From REEB481 sp964586595 (GTDB lineage: Bacteria > Bacteroidota > Bacteroidia > NS11-12g > UBA955), in NCBI GenBank assembly GCA_964586595.1, contig CAZPHB010000008.1, forward strand, positions 1 to 64,000: a stretch of DNA of 64,000 bases. Direction: 5' to 3'. Under the pieces are notes generated by a model. The model searched no databases and was not told the origin of the DNA. It saw only the letters and a list, made by a program, of their open reading frames with translations. Below, piece by piece: positions 35,988 to 45,574 of the stretch; the stretch's first letter is position 1, and the number at the start of each line of letters is the position of its first letter. Both the position numbers and the translations under genes were made by a program.

Positions 35988-36838
35988 AAAATAAAAAGTG
36001 GGATTTAATCATCAAGCCCCATACGCGCTGGCTTGATTTAAACCTCAAAGAGGTTTGGCGTTACCGCGATTTGGTTGCGCAGTTTGTGCGCCGCGACATT
36101 GTGGCCGTGTACAAGCAAACCCTCTTGGGTCCGGTGTGGTTTGTGGTTCAGCCCATCCTCACCACAGTGGTGTTTACCTTCGTTTTCGGTTCTCTGGCGG
36201 GCTTAGGCCCCAAGAATGTTCCGACCGTTCTGTTTTACATGGCGGGTATCATTCCCTGGAACTATTTCAACGAATGCCTCATGAAAACATCTTACACCTT
36301 TACCGGAAATGCTTCCATTTATGGTAAGGTATATTTCCCGCGTTTGGTTATTCCTTTCAGCGTAGTTATTTCCAACCTGGCCAAATTCGGCGTGCAAATG
36401 TTGCTGGTGGTGGCCGTTTGGCTCTATTACTATTTCCAGGGAAATTACGAATTCAACATCACCGGATACATCCTGTTGCTGCCGGTGGTCATTATCATCA
36501 TGGCAGGTTTGGGCCTTTCTATGGGAATCCTGATTTCCAGTCTGACCACCAAGTACCGCGATTTATCCTTCCTGGTGGCCTTTGGCGTTGAACTGCTTAA
36601 GTTTGCCAGCACCTTGGTATTTCCCTTGTTCCTCATCAAGAATGAAACCTACCGCATGGTGATCTGGGCCAACCCCATGACTTCCGTGATTGAAACCTTC
36701 CGCTTTGCACTGATGGGAAAAGGCGCTGAAATAAACCTATACGCCCTGAGCTACAGCGCCGGCTTCATGGTTATTGTGTTCTTCCTTGCAGCCCTGTTGT
36801 TCAACCGGGTGGAAAAATCATTTATGGATACCGTTTGA
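35984..36838 (+). CDS. wzm: ABC-2 type polysaccharide export permease (Wzm)
   Basis: A 284-residue inner-membrane permease with six membrane segments. The family opening (LNLKEVWRYRDLVAQFVRRD) and the VYKQTLLGPVWFVVQPILTT segment are characteristic of Wzm/KpsM/TagG. It carries the finished glycan across the inner membrane with Wzt. The stop is one base before the wzt start. Confidence 0.95.
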   Translation: MKNKKWDLIIKPHTRWLDLNLKEVWRYRDLVAQFVRRDIVAVYKQTLLGPVWFVVQPILTTVVFTFVFGSLAGLGPKNVPTVLFYMAGIIPWNYFNECLMKTSYTFTGNASIYGKVYFPRLVIPFSVVISNLAKFGVQMLLVVAVWLYYYFQGNYEFNITGYILLLPVVIIIMAGLGLSMGILISSLTTKYRDLSFLVAFGVELLKFASTLVFPLFLIKNETYRMVIWANPMTSVIETFRFALMGKGAEINLYALSYSAGFMVIVFFLAALLFNRVEKSFMDTV

Positions 36839-36839
36839 T

Positions 36840-38114
36840 ATGTTGCAACCAGTTGTAATTGAAGCAGAAAACATCAGCAAGCAATACCGATTAGGTGTTG
36901 TGTCGGGTAAAACACTAAGCGACGACCTCAAACGCTTTTTGTATCGCCTTTCGGGAAAACCCGATCCACTGGAATTTGTTGGCGTTGAGAACGATCGTAC
37001 CGTAGCATCGGCAGAACGTTATGTTTGGGCACTCAAAAACATCAATTTTGAAGTGAGGAAAGGCGAGGTTATGGGCATTATTGGTCGCAACGGCGCCGGA
37101 AAATCCACCTTGCTTAAAATCCTGTCGCGTGTAACGGCACCTACCACCGGAGAAATACGCATCCAGGGGAAAATAGCGAGCCTTTTAGAAGTGGGCACCG
37201 GTTTCCATCCGGAACTCACCGGGCGTGAAAATGTGTTTCTGAACGGCGCCATTCTGGGCATGAGCAAATCTGAAATCAAGAATAAGTTTGATGAAATTGT
37301 TCAGTTCTCGGGTGTTGCGCGATACATCGACACACCGGTAAAGCGTTATTCTTCTGGTATGTATGTGCGTTTGGCTTTTGCCGTTGCCGCACATCTGGAA
37401 CCGGAAATTCTGGTCATTGACGAGGTGCTTGCCGTAGGCGACACCGAATTTCAGAAGAAGTGCCTCGGCAAAATCAAAGAGGTAGCAGGCGGTGGCAGAA
37501 CGGTATTGTTTGTAAGCCACAACATGGGCGCTGTGAGCGACATCTGTGACCGTGCCATTATGATCGATAAAGGAAGCATCAGTCATGAAGGCAATGCCGA
37601 CACGGTAATTCGTGAATACGTGAACAGCACCATGCGCGCCGACCTGACCAGCCACGACAGCCTGAAAGATGCGCAGTTCCGCAGGGGCAGTGGACAGGTG
37701 CGTATCAGCGCGCTGCGCATGCATGCCCATGGTTCCGAACAGGACCAGCATGAATTTAACTACCGTTCGGATGTTTCGTTTACCTTCAATATTCAGGTCA
37801 ACGAACCGGTTCCAGAACTCTTCTTCCTGCTGGCACTCCGCTCTTCGCTGAGCCGTGAAATGGTAACGGCAACCGAACGCATCCGCATCCCTATTGAGGG
37901 CAAAACCGGTAACATCCCGTTTCGTCTTACCCTGCCGCAGCTTAACCTCAGCCCGGGTGTATATGAAACCTATTACTGGCTGGGCAGCTCCCGTCAGGAA
38001 ATGCCTTACGACGTTATTGACAATATGACCGCGCCCCTCGTAGTTCGCGTACCCGAAAACGAAAGCGCCTTACAAACAGGATACTTCCAACTTAACTACA
38101 AAACAGAACTATGA
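36840..38114 (+). CDS. wzt: ABC polysaccharide export ATPase with C-terminal carbohydrate-binding domain (Wzt)
   Basis: A 424-residue ATPase. Residues 1-255 are the ABC domain: Walker A GRNGAGKST (82-90), signature YSSGM (near 170), Walker B ILVIDEVLAVGD. Residues about 270-424 form a beta-rich domain like the Wzt C-terminal domain that binds the capped non-reducing end of the O-antigen, which implies a terminal modification. ATG 36840 was chosen because it follows the wzm stop by one base; an upstream in-frame start would overlap wzm. The stop overlaps pseB by 4 bases. Confidence 0.93.
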   Translation: MLQPVVIEAENISKQYRLGVVSGKTLSDDLKRFLYRLSGKPDPLEFVGVENDRTVASAERYVWALKNINFEVRKGEVMGIIGRNGAGKSTLLKILSRVTAPTTGEIRIQGKIASLLEVGTGFHPELTGRENVFLNGAILGMSKSEIKNKFDEIVQFSGVARYIDTPVKRYSSGMYVRLAFAVAAHLEPEILVIDEVLAVGDTEFQKKCLGKIKEVAGGGRTVLFVSHNMGAVSDICDRAIMIDKGSISHEGNADTVIREYVNSTMRADLTSHDSLKDAQFRRGSGQVRISALRMHAHGSEQDQHEFNYRSDVSFTFNIQVNEPVPELFFLLALRSSLSREMVTATERIRIPIEGKTGNIPFRLTLPQLNLSPGVYETYYWLGSSRQEMPYDVIDNMTAPLVVRVPENESALQTGYFQLNYKTEL

Positions 38115-39139
38115 ATCAGCTACCTGACTTAAATGGGAAAAGCATACTGGTAACCGGCGGAACCGGTTCCTTCGGCAAAAAATTCGTAGAAATGGTGAGC
38201 ACCCATTTCCCGGGTGTGAAGCGTTTGGTAATCTACTCACGCGATGAACTCAAGCAGTTTGAAATGAGCCAGCTGTATCCGGAGAAAGATTATCCCTTCA
38301 TCCGTTTTTTTATTGGTGATGTGCGCGATGGCGACCGCTTCCGCAGGGCTTGTGAAGGCATCGACATCATCATCCACGCCGCCGCCCTGAAACAAGTGCC
38401 CGCTGCCGAGTACAACCCGATGGAGTGCATTAAAACCAACATCTTCGGTGCCGAAAATGTGATTGACGCGGCCCTCGACATGGGCGTGAAAAAGGTTGTG
38501 GCGCTGAGTACCGATAAGGCGGCAGCACCCATCAACCTGTACGGTGCAACAAAACTGTGTTCCGATAAACTGTTTGTGGCTGCCAACAACTTCAAAGGAC
38601 ACCGCGAGGTAAGCTTTTCCGTGGTCCGCTACGGCAACGTAATCGGCTCTCGTGGTTCTGTGATCCCATTCTTCCTCTCACGCAGAAAAGACGGCGTTCT
38701 GCCCATTACCCACCAGGACATGACCCGCTTCAACATCTCGTTGGAAGATGGGGTGAAGCTGGTATTCTACGCCCTCGGCAACGCCTGGGGTGGCGAAATT
38801 TTCGTTCCGCGCATTCCTTCCTACCGCATCATGGATGTTGCCGAAGCCATTGCGCCCGGTGTGCGTCACGAAGTGGTCGGCATTCGTCCCGGTGAAAAAC
38901 TGCACGAAGAGATGATTACCGAAACCGATGCCCTCAACACCATTGAGTTCAAGGATTATTTCGTGATTTGTCCGAGCATGCCCATCTGGAAACCCGAAGA
39001 TCTGGCGGCTGCGTTTGGAGGTAAAATGGCCGAATACGGATTTAAATACAACTCCGGCACCAACCCCCACTTCCTGACGGTTCAGGAAATCCGTGAGCAA
39101 ATCACCGCTCATGTAGATGCTTCATTCCAACCCATGTAA
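38111..39139 (+). CDS. pseB: UDP-N-acetylglucosamine 4,6-dehydratase (inverting), PseB
   Basis: A 342-residue SDR that converts UDP-GlcNAc to the 4-keto-6-deoxy-L-arabino sugar, the first step of pseudaminic acid synthesis. The NAD motif TGGTGSFG is at residues 15-22. Catalytic residues Asp135, Lys136 and the Tyr144/Lys148 pair lie in STDKAAAPINLYGATK. The FRACEGIDIIIHAAALKQVP stretch is characteristic. It is coupled to wzt by a 4-base overlap and overlaps pseC by 23 bases. Confidence 0.96.
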   Translation: MNQLPDLNGKSILVTGGTGSFGKKFVEMVSTHFPGVKRLVIYSRDELKQFEMSQLYPEKDYPFIRFFIGDVRDGDRFRRACEGIDIIIHAAALKQVPAAEYNPMECIKTNIFGAENVIDAALDMGVKKVVALSTDKAAAPINLYGATKLCSDKLFVAANNFKGHREVSFSVVRYGNVIGSRGSVIPFFLSRRKDGVLPITHQDMTRFNISLEDGVKLVFYALGNAWGGEIFVPRIPSYRIMDVAEAIAPGVRHEVVGIRPGEKLHEEMITETDALNTIEFKDYFVICPSMPIWKPEDLAAAFGGKMAEYGFKYNSGTNPHFLTVQEIREQITAHVDASFQPM

Positions 39140-40319
39140 AACCATTGTTGTGGATTCTAAGACACATCAATACAGCATTCCCTATGGCAGGCAGCACATC
39201 ACCGAGGAAGACCTCGATGCCGTACGCTCAGCCCTGCAAAGTGATTTCCTGACCCAAGGTCCGGCCATCGCGGCCTTTGAAGCAGCGTTTGCCCAATATA
39301 CAGGCAGCACTTATGCCATCGCCCTGAGCAACGGCACTGCCGCATTGCATTTGTCGGCGCTTGCTTTGGGTGTGAAGCCGGGAAGCAAGGTCATTACCAC
39401 GCCCATCACCTTTGCAGCCAGTGCCAACTGTGTGCGTTATTGTGGCGGCGAAGTGGTGTTTGCCGACATCGACCCTGAAACAGGTCTGCTCGACATCAAC
39501 GCGGTTCGGCAAATGCTGGAAGCTGCGCCGAAAGGCACCTACAGCGGCATCATTCCGGTGGATTTTGCCGGAAACCCGGTAAACCTTGAAGAATTCAGGA
39601 TGCTTGCCAATGCGCATGGGCTTTGGATTCTTGAAGATTCCTGCCATGCACCCGGTGCTTCGTTCACCGACTCCAAAGGGGTTGTGCAACGCTGTGGCAA
39701 TGGAGCCTATGCAGATTTAGCCATCTTTTCCTTCCATCCGGTGAAACATATTGCCACGGGCGAAGGCGGGATGATTACCACAAACAATAAAGAACTGTAC
39801 GACCGCATCATGCTGCTGCGCACGCATGGCATCACGCGTGATCCGGCCAAGATGCACGAAAACCACGGAGGCTGGTACCACGAAATGCAGGAACTTGGTT
39901 ACAACTACCGCATCACCGATTTTCAATGTGCCCTGGGCAGTTCGCAGCTGAAACGCGCCGAACAAGGCTTGCAGCGCCGCCGGCAAATTGCGGCACGTTA
40001 CGACGAGGCCTTTCGCGGAATGCCGTTAAAAACCTTACAGACCACCGCGGGCGGAAATCATGCATATCACCTGTACGTAGTGCTCACTGAGCGCCGAAAG
40101 GAACTGTATGATTACCTGAAAGAGCATGGCATCTACAGCCAGGTGCATTACATTCCCTGTCATACACATCCTTATTACCGCAGCCTGGGTTATGCTCCGG
40201 GAGATTTTCCGCGCAGCGAAGCCTACTACAGTCATTGTCTGAGTTTGCCCATGTTTCCGTCGATGAGCGACGAGGAACAGGAATATGTGATTCAAACCGT
40301 CAGCGCATTCTTCGCTTGA
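39117..40319 (+). CDS. pseC: UDP-4-amino-4,6-dideoxy-N-acetyl-beta-L-altrosamine transaminase, PseC
   Basis: A 400-residue DegT-family aminotransferase for the second step of pseudaminic acid synthesis. PLP binds Lys210 in FSFHPVKHIATGEGG; Asp174 sits in LEDSCHA. The opening YGRQHITEEDLDAV is typical of PseC. The ATG at 39117 lies within the end of pseB; a later GTG near 39150 is possible. The stop (TTC GCT TGA) overlaps the proposed TTG start of pseF. Confidence 0.96.
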   Translation: MLHSNPCKTIVVDSKTHQYSIPYGRQHITEEDLDAVRSALQSDFLTQGPAIAAFEAAFAQYTGSTYAIALSNGTAALHLSALALGVKPGSKVITTPITFAASANCVRYCGGEVVFADIDPETGLLDINAVRQMLEAAPKGTYSGIIPVDFAGNPVNLEEFRMLANAHGLWILEDSCHAPGASFTDSKGVVQRCGNGAYADLAIFSFHPVKHIATGEGGMITTNNKELYDRIMLLRTHGITRDPAKMHENHGGWYHEMQELGYNYRITDFQCALGSSQLKRAEQGLQRRRQIAARYDEAFRGMPLKTLQTTAGGNHAYHLYVVLTERRKELYDYLKEHGIYSQVHYIPCHTHPYYRSLGYAPGDFPRSEAYYSHCLSLPMFPSMSDEEQEYVIQTVSAFFA

Positions 40320-41008
40320 AGCGATTAGCCATCATAGCGGCCCGTGGCGGGAGTAAGCGTATTCCCGGGAAAAACATCCGCCCCTTTTTGGGCAAACCCG
40401 CACTGTGTTGGCCTGTTCAGGCTGCAAAAGCTGCCGCTTGCTTTGACACAGTAATGGTGAGCACCGACGATGCATACATTGCGGAAACTGCACAGGCCTG
40501 TGGTGCCGATGTTCCCTTCTTGCGGGGAAGCAATACCGCCGGTGACCATGCCACACTTGCCGATGTGCTTCAAGAGGTGCTTCAGGAATATGCAAAACTT
40601 GGTCAAACCTTTGACATGGTTGGCCTCTTCCTGGCCACGTCTTTTTTTGCCGATCCGGAGTTGATTCAAAAAGGCTGTGCCGATCTCGAATCCGGCGAGG
40701 CAGATGTGGTGATGCCCGTACTGCGTTTTCCGTATCCGGTGCAGCGCGCGCTGAAAGTGAACAGGGATGGATTCGTGGAATTCATGAATCCGGAACATGC
40801 GCTTACCCGCAGCCAGGATTTAGAAGCGGGTTTCTACGACAGCGGACAGTATTACCTGCTCAACACGCGCAGCTTTACCCAAAACGGACGCATCATCGCC
40901 GGAAGGGTAAAAGGCGTGGAAATTCCATGGCATGCTGCTGTTGATATTGATGAAGAATCAGATTGGGTAAGGGCAGAACAACTGGCTCAAGCTTTTAGGC
41001 ACGGATGA
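40316..41008 (+). CDS. pseF: pseudaminic acid cytidylyltransferase (PseF)
   Basis: A 230-residue CMP-sugar synthetase that activates pseudaminic acid as CMP-Pse. The N-terminal nucleotide loop AARGGSKRIPGKNI is family-specific. I propose TTG at 40316 as the start: it overlaps the pseC stop in a TTGA arrangement and gives the normal N-terminus MKRLAIIAARGG. Starts further upstream would lie deep inside pseC. The stop overlaps pseG by 4 bases. Confidence 0.93.
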   Translation: MKRLAIIAARGGSKRIPGKNIRPFLGKPALCWPVQAAKAAACFDTVMVSTDDAYIAETAQACGADVPFLRGSNTAGDHATLADVLQEVLQEYAKLGQTFDMVGLFLATSFFADPELIQKGCADLESGEADVVMPVLRFPYPVQRALKVNRDGFVEFMNPEHALTRSQDLEAGFYDSGQYYLLNTRSFTQNGRIIAGRVKGVEIPWHAAVDIDEESDWVRAEQLAQAFRHG

Positions 41009-41985
41009 GAAGCACAGTGTACCTGCGCGCAGATGGTGGCCCCGAAATTGGATGGGGTCATGTGAACCGATTGAGTGCGCTGGCCGCGATGCTTCCTGAA
41101 TCCCTGGAACTTGTGGCCGTAAGTGGTGAAACCGGCGCACGCGTGTTCAAGCAAAATTTGCCCGACGGTGTGCGCGTCAAAGTGCTGGATGCAAATACCT
41201 GTGGACGCTGCAGCGCAGAATGGCAGGACGTGCAGGCCGGACAGTCAATTCTGGTGCTTGACGGTTATCATTTCGACCATACTTATCAGCAAGAGGCCCA
41301 AAAACTTGGCTTTGCGGTGGTGCTTGTGGACGATTTTGCTCAAGGACCTTTTGCCGCTGATGTCATCATCAACCACGCACCAAACAGCCGCCCGCTTTAT
41401 ACACAGGAAGGAATTACGTATTGCTGTGGACTGGAATATGCGTTGCTCCGTCCGGATTTTTACAAAACCCCACCGGCAGCGGCAAAACGGAACGGTAAGG
41501 TGCTGATTACCCTTGGCGGCGCAGATCCTCAAGATTTGACCCTGCAATTGCTGGAGCAACTGGTGCCGGCACATCCTGAACTTCACTGGACAATAGTATG
41601 TACCGATAACTTTTCCGAAGCGCACAGAAGCGGATTGCAGCGGTTTTCCCAACAGCATCTGCAAGTGGATTTGGAGTACAACCTGACGCAACAACAAATG
41701 CACCGGTTGATGTTGGAATGCAGCAGGGCTTTGACCGCGGCAAGTACCGTGGTTTTGGAAGCCTGGGCTTCCGGCTTGTATCCGGCTGCACTGTGTTACA
41801 CTGAAAACCAGCGTATTTTGTTCGAAGGCGTGCGCAGCGAAGGAATTGCTTTCCCGCTGGAATGGAATCGGCTGTCATACGGCTTTGAACGTTATCTGAA
41901 TCAATTAGCAACACCACAACACAGGGATTCCTGGAATCCGCCGCTGGCCATCCGGAAAACTTTTCTACAACTAACAAGCGCATGA
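41005..41985 (+). CDS. pseG: UDP-2,4-diacetamido-2,4,6-trideoxy-beta-L-altropyranose hydrolase (PseG)
   Basis: A 326-residue GT-B-like hydrolase that removes UDP from the diacetamido sugar. The N-terminal GWGHVNR motif carries catalytic His19. The C-terminal half has LITLGGADPQDLT and AASTVVLEAWASGL, as expected for PseG. Coupled by 4-base overlaps to both neighbours. Confidence 0.93.
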   Translation: MRSTVYLRADGGPEIGWGHVNRLSALAAMLPESLELVAVSGETGARVFKQNLPDGVRVKVLDANTCGRCSAEWQDVQAGQSILVLDGYHFDHTYQQEAQKLGFAVVLVDDFAQGPFAADVIINHAPNSRPLYTQEGITYCCGLEYALLRPDFYKTPPAAAKRNGKVLITLGGADPQDLTLQLLEQLVPAHPELHWTIVCTDNFSEAHRSGLQRFSQQHLQVDLEYNLTQQQMHRLMLECSRALTAASTVVLEAWASGLYPAALCYTENQRILFEGVRSEGIAFPLEWNRLSYGFERYLNQLATPQHRDSWNPPLAIRKTFLQLTSA

Positions 41986-43025
41986 GTACCACTGGTTTTA
42001 AAGAACTACAAATTGGTCCTGAATACAGGCCCTTTATCATTGCCGAATTAAGCGGAAACCACAATGGTGAGCTCGAACGGGCGCTTCGCCTGATTGATGC
42101 CGCCGCAGATGCCAGCGTGCAAGCCGTGAAACTGCAAACCTATACCGCAGATACCATCACCATGCCCGGCGTTTATCGTATTGAAGACCCTAAATCGCTT
42201 TGGTATGGCAGAGATCTTTATGAACTCTACGAAGAGGCGTTTACGCCTTGGGACTGGCATCAGGCTTTGTACGCACATGCTGCGTCCAGAGGCCTGATTT
42301 GTTTCAGCTCACCCTTCGATGAAACAGCGGTTGATTTCCTGGAATCGCTGGGCAGCAAGCTTTACAAAGTAGCTTCCTTTGAAAACACCCATACGCCACT
42401 CATCAGAAAGGTGCTGGCCACAGGAAAGCCAATGATCTTGTCCACCGGTGTGATTGACTGGCCCGAGCTGGATGATACCATGAACTTCATCCGCGGGGAA
42501 GGCACGCACGAGGTAGCGTTGCTGAAATGTACCAGCAACTATCCTTCTGACCCCAAAGATTCAAACCTGCGGGCCATGCCGCTGCTGGCTTCCCGCTATC
42601 AGACCCTGGTTGGCCTGTCAGACCACACGCTGGGCATCGGTGTAGCCATTGCTTCGGTTGCCATGGGCGGCTGCATCATCGAAAAGCACATTACCCTGGA
42701 CCGCAGCGAAGGCGGTGTAGATGCTGCCTTTTCGCTGGAACCCGCGGAATTTGCCAACATGGTGAAGGAATGCAACGATGCCTGGAAAGCCATGGGCGTT
42801 CCTGAGCTGATTACGCATCCCGGACAGCTTGGTTCTTCCATCTTCAAACGTTCCATTTATGCAGCCTGCGACATTGAAGCAGGCACCGCATTCAGCGAGC
42901 AGAACCTCCGGGTGATTCGCCCGGCAAAAGGAATTCCGGCAAGACAATACTTCGACATTCTGGGCAAAACAGCTTCCCGATTCATTCCCAAAGGAACACC
43001 GCTTCAGGAAGATCTGATTCAATAA
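41982..43025 (+). CDS. pseI: pseudaminic acid synthase (PseI)
   Basis: A 347-residue NeuB-family enzyme that condenses the altrose derivative with phosphoenolpyruvate. Residues 1-275 are the TIM barrel (IIAELSGNHNG, VKLQTYTADTI, LSTGVIDW, GLSDHTLG, EKHITLDRSEGGVDA) and the C-terminal 60 residues form the SAF domain (FKRSIYAACDIEAGTAFS). SGNHNG and the EGGVDA loop favour pseudaminic over sialic acid synthase. Confidence 0.95.
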   Translation: MSTTGFKELQIGPEYRPFIIAELSGNHNGELERALRLIDAAADASVQAVKLQTYTADTITMPGVYRIEDPKSLWYGRDLYELYEEAFTPWDWHQALYAHAASRGLICFSSPFDETAVDFLESLGSKLYKVASFENTHTPLIRKVLATGKPMILSTGVIDWPELDDTMNFIRGEGTHEVALLKCTSNYPSDPKDSNLRAMPLLASRYQTLVGLSDHTLGIGVAIASVAMGGCIIEKHITLDRSEGGVDAAFSLEPAEFANMVKECNDAWKAMGVPELITHPGQLGSSIFKRSIYAACDIEAGTAFSEQNLRVIRPAKGIPARQYFDILGKTASRFIPKGTPLQEDLIQ

Positions 43026-43058
43026 CTTCAACCATAGAAACAATAAATATCAGCCATC

Positions 43059-44213
43059 ATGATAGACCTCAGATACTGCAGTAAATGCGTATTTCCGGAA
43101 TCAAAACCGGATCTGTTCTTTGACGAACAAGGCGTGTGCAGCGCCTGTATTGGTGCCGCCAAAAAAGCCGGCGAAATAGACTGGGAACAGCGGCGTAAAG
43201 ATTTTTTCAGCATCGTGGAGCACTACCGGAAACCGGAAGGGCAGCCCGGCTGGGATTGCCTGGTACCTGTGAGCGGTGGCAAAGACAGCACCTATCAGGC
43301 CTGGTTTTTGAAAAACGAATGCGGCATGAACCCCTTGTGTGTATGTTTTGAAACCACCAACATCACCGAACTGGGACAACGCAACCTCGACAACCTCTCA
43401 GAAATGGGCATGGACGTGGTGTATTTCAAGAAGAACCATCCTGCCTATAAAAAGATGGTGGTGGAAGGATTCAAAAGGGTGGGTGATGAAATGTGGCCCA
43501 ACCACCTGGGCATCTTCACCATTCCGGTGATGGTTGCCGTAAAATTTGGCATCCCGCTGATTGTTTGGGGCGAAAATCCACAGAAGGAATACGGCGGTCC
43601 GCTGGAAAGCATTAAGAACAACGTGCTTGACAGGGCCTGGCTGGAAGAGTTTGGTGGCTTGCTGGGCAACCGCATCCAGGATATGGTGGGCGTGGACGGA
43701 CTTACCGAACGTGAGCTGACGCCCTACTTCTATCCTTCAGAAGAAGAATTGAAAAAAGTGGGAATCGTGAGTGTGTTCCTGGGTCATTACTTCTTTTGGG
43801 ATGCGCGAAAGCAGCTCGAAATAGTGAAGCAGCATGGCTTCTCCGTAAAAGAAGACGGCCCTGTGGAAGGAACTTATACCAACTACGAAAACCTGGATGA
43901 AAAGATGCACGGCCTGCATGACTACCTCAAGTTTGTGAAATACGGTTTTGGCCGCGCCACAGATCATGCCTGCATCGACATCCGCAACAACAGGCTTACC
44001 CGTGAAGAAGGGTTGAAACTGGTGAAGCAATACGACGGGAAATACCCGCACCTCAGCATCAACGAGTTCATCAAATATTCGGGTATGAGCAAGGCAAACA
44101 TTGATGCCATCATCGATTCCTTTACCAATCCGCTGTTGTTTCAAAGGGATGAACATGGTGCATTCCTGAAAGACGAAGCGGGCAATTTGATCCGCAACTA
44201 CGAGGTTCGATGA
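43059..44213 (+). CDS. wbuX: N-acetyl sugar amidotransferase (WbuX/PseA family)
   Basis: A 384-residue PP-loop protein. A Cys4 motif (Cys7, Cys10, Cys27, Cys30) at the N-terminus probably holds zinc, and the PP-loop VSGGKDSTY is at residues 71-79. The family (TIGR03573) converts an N-acetyl group on a sugar to an acetamidino group, using ammonia from a HisH partner; PseA of Campylobacter belongs to it. Its place between pseI and hisH suggests that the pseudaminic acid is amidinated. The stop overlaps hisH by 4 bases. Confidence 0.9.
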   Translation: MIDLRYCSKCVFPESKPDLFFDEQGVCSACIGAAKKAGEIDWEQRRKDFFSIVEHYRKPEGQPGWDCLVPVSGGKDSTYQAWFLKNECGMNPLCVCFETTNITELGQRNLDNLSEMGMDVVYFKKNHPAYKKMVVEGFKRVGDEMWPNHLGIFTIPVMVAVKFGIPLIVWGENPQKEYGGPLESIKNNVLDRAWLEEFGGLLGNRIQDMVGVDGLTERELTPYFYPSEEELKKVGIVSVFLGHYFFWDARKQLEIVKQHGFSVKEDGPVEGTYTNYENLDEKMHGLHDYLKFVKYGFGRATDHACIDIRNNRLTREEGLKLVKQYDGKYPHLSINEFIKYSGMSKANIDAIIDSFTNPLLFQRDEHGAFLKDEAGNLIRNYEVR

Positions 44214-44815
44214 GCTGCGTCATCATCAATTACGGGATGGGCAATCTGGCTTCGGTTTCGAAGGCCTTGCGCAAAATAGGCGTGGCGCACAGCATTTCTG
44301 CCCGTCCGGAAGAGGTGATGGCTGCACACACGCTGGTTCTTCCCGGCGTGGGTTCGTTTCAGGCTGCCATGGAAAACCTGAACAGCAGCGGTTTGGCAGA
44401 GGCCATTAAGTTGCGTATAGGCAGTGGCGATGCCAAACTGCTGGGCATTTGTCTGGGCATGCAATTGCTGGCCGATACAGGTTTTGAACCCGAACGCTGC
44501 AGCGGCCTGGGACTGATTCCCGGTGAAGTACGCGCCCTGGAATGCGACTTGCCCATCCCGCATATGGGCTGGAACAACCTCGACATCAAAAACCCCACAT
44601 ATTTCGGGGAACTTGAAGACCTGGATTTTTATTTCGTGCACAGTTACCATTTTGTGCCCCAACATGAAGCAGACATCGCCGCGACCACGGATTACGGAAA
44701 ACCCGTAGTTGCTGCCGTGCAGCGCGGCCCGGTGTTTGGTTGCCAGTTTCATCCCGAAAAAAGTCAACGCTCCGGCCTGATGGTGCTGGAACATTTCTTC
44801 GCCCAAAATGCTTAA
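44210..44815 (+). CDS. hisH: HisH-like glutaminase of the sugar amidation module
   Basis: A 201-residue class I glutamine amidotransferase that would supply ammonia. The catalytic triad is Cys81 (ICLGMQ), His181 and Glu183 (QFHPEKS). It resembles histidine-pathway HisH, but it lies in the glycan operon between wbuX and wbuZ and no other his gene is near. The start overlaps wbuX by 4 bases and the stop overlaps wbuZ by 8 bases. Confidence 0.9.
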   Translation: MSCVIINYGMGNLASVSKALRKIGVAHSISARPEEVMAAHTLVLPGVGSFQAAMENLNSSGLAEAIKLRIGSGDAKLLGICLGMQLLADTGFEPERCSGLGLIPGEVRALECDLPIPHMGWNNLDIKNPTYFGELEDLDFYFVHSYHFVPQHEADIAATTDYGKPVVAAVQRGPVFGCQFHPEKSQRSGLMVLEHFFAQNA

Positions 44816-45572
44816 AGTTCGCATCATCCCGGTTTTGACCTTCAACGGCTTTGCTCTGGTGAAAACCAAGCAGTTCGGAAATCCCAGAATGGTGGGCAAT
44901 CCTATTCAGGCCGCCCGTGTGTTCAACAGCCGCAACGTAGATGAACTGGTATTTACAGATATAACGGCTACCTACAGCGGCAGAAAAATCAACCTGCCTT
45001 TTGTAAAGGAAGTAATTGACGAGTGTTTCATGCCGGTGACCATCGGTGGCGGCATCCGTTCCACAGAAGACATCAACGACCTGTTGAAAATTGGCGCCGA
45101 TAAAGTGCTCATCAAAAGCATGGCCGTCAACAACCGCAGCTTCATTGGCGAAGCAGCCCGCTTGTTTGGGGCGCAATGCATCAGTGTGGCTGTTGATGCG
45201 CGCCGAACCGGCGATGGTCGCTGGGAACTGTACAGCAAAACGCCTACAGGCCTCGATGCCCTCGAATTTGTGAAAATGGTAGAGCAGGAAGGAGCCGGTG
45301 AAATCATCCTTACTTCGGTAGATCGCGATGGCATGATGCAGGGCTTCGATACGGAACTGGTAGCGCAGGTGCTCAACACCGTGAATACGCCTGTAGTTGC
45401 TGTTGGCGGTGGCGGCAGTCCGGAACACTTCCTCGAACTGTTTCAAAAAACCAGCATCAAAGCTGCCGGCGCCTCTGCCATATTCTATTTCACCCAGTTT
45501 ACTTCATACGACATCAAGAAAAAACTGGGCGACCATGGATTTCCGGCCCGTTTTATGGCCGCAGGTAATTGA
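44808..45572 (+). CDS. wbuZ: HisF-like glycosyl-amidation protein WbuZ
   Basis: A 254-residue TIM barrel related to HisF. The second catalytic Asp (Asp130 in SVAVDARR) is kept, but Asp11 of true HisF (CLDVKDG) is Thr11 here (VLTFNG), so it should not make imidazole glycerol phosphate. This matches the WbuZ subfamily (TIGR03572), thought to form the ammonia channel complex with HisH for sugar amidation. VTIGGGIRSTEDIN and the C-terminal GGGGSPEHF segment are intact. Confidence 0.88.
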   Translation: MLKVRIIPVLTFNGFALVKTKQFGNPRMVGNPIQAARVFNSRNVDELVFTDITATYSGRKINLPFVKEVIDECFMPVTIGGGIRSTEDINDLLKIGADKVLIKSMAVNNRSFIGEAARLFGAQCISVAVDARRTGDGRWELYSKTPTGLDALEFVKMVEQEGAGEIILTSVDRDGMMQGFDTELVAQVLNTVNTPVVAVGGGGSPEHFLELFQKTSIKAAGASAIFYFTQFTSYDIKKKLGDHGFPARFMAAGN

Positions 45573-45574
45573 CC

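Noticed and set aside
44586..45446. 286-codon minus-strand frame
   Set aside because: Shadow of hisH and wbuZ, which are clearly recognised on the plus strand.
44210..45572. Histidine biosynthesis genes
   Set aside because: Only hisH- and hisF-like genes are present, embedded in the glycan operon, and the HisF-like protein lacks Asp11.
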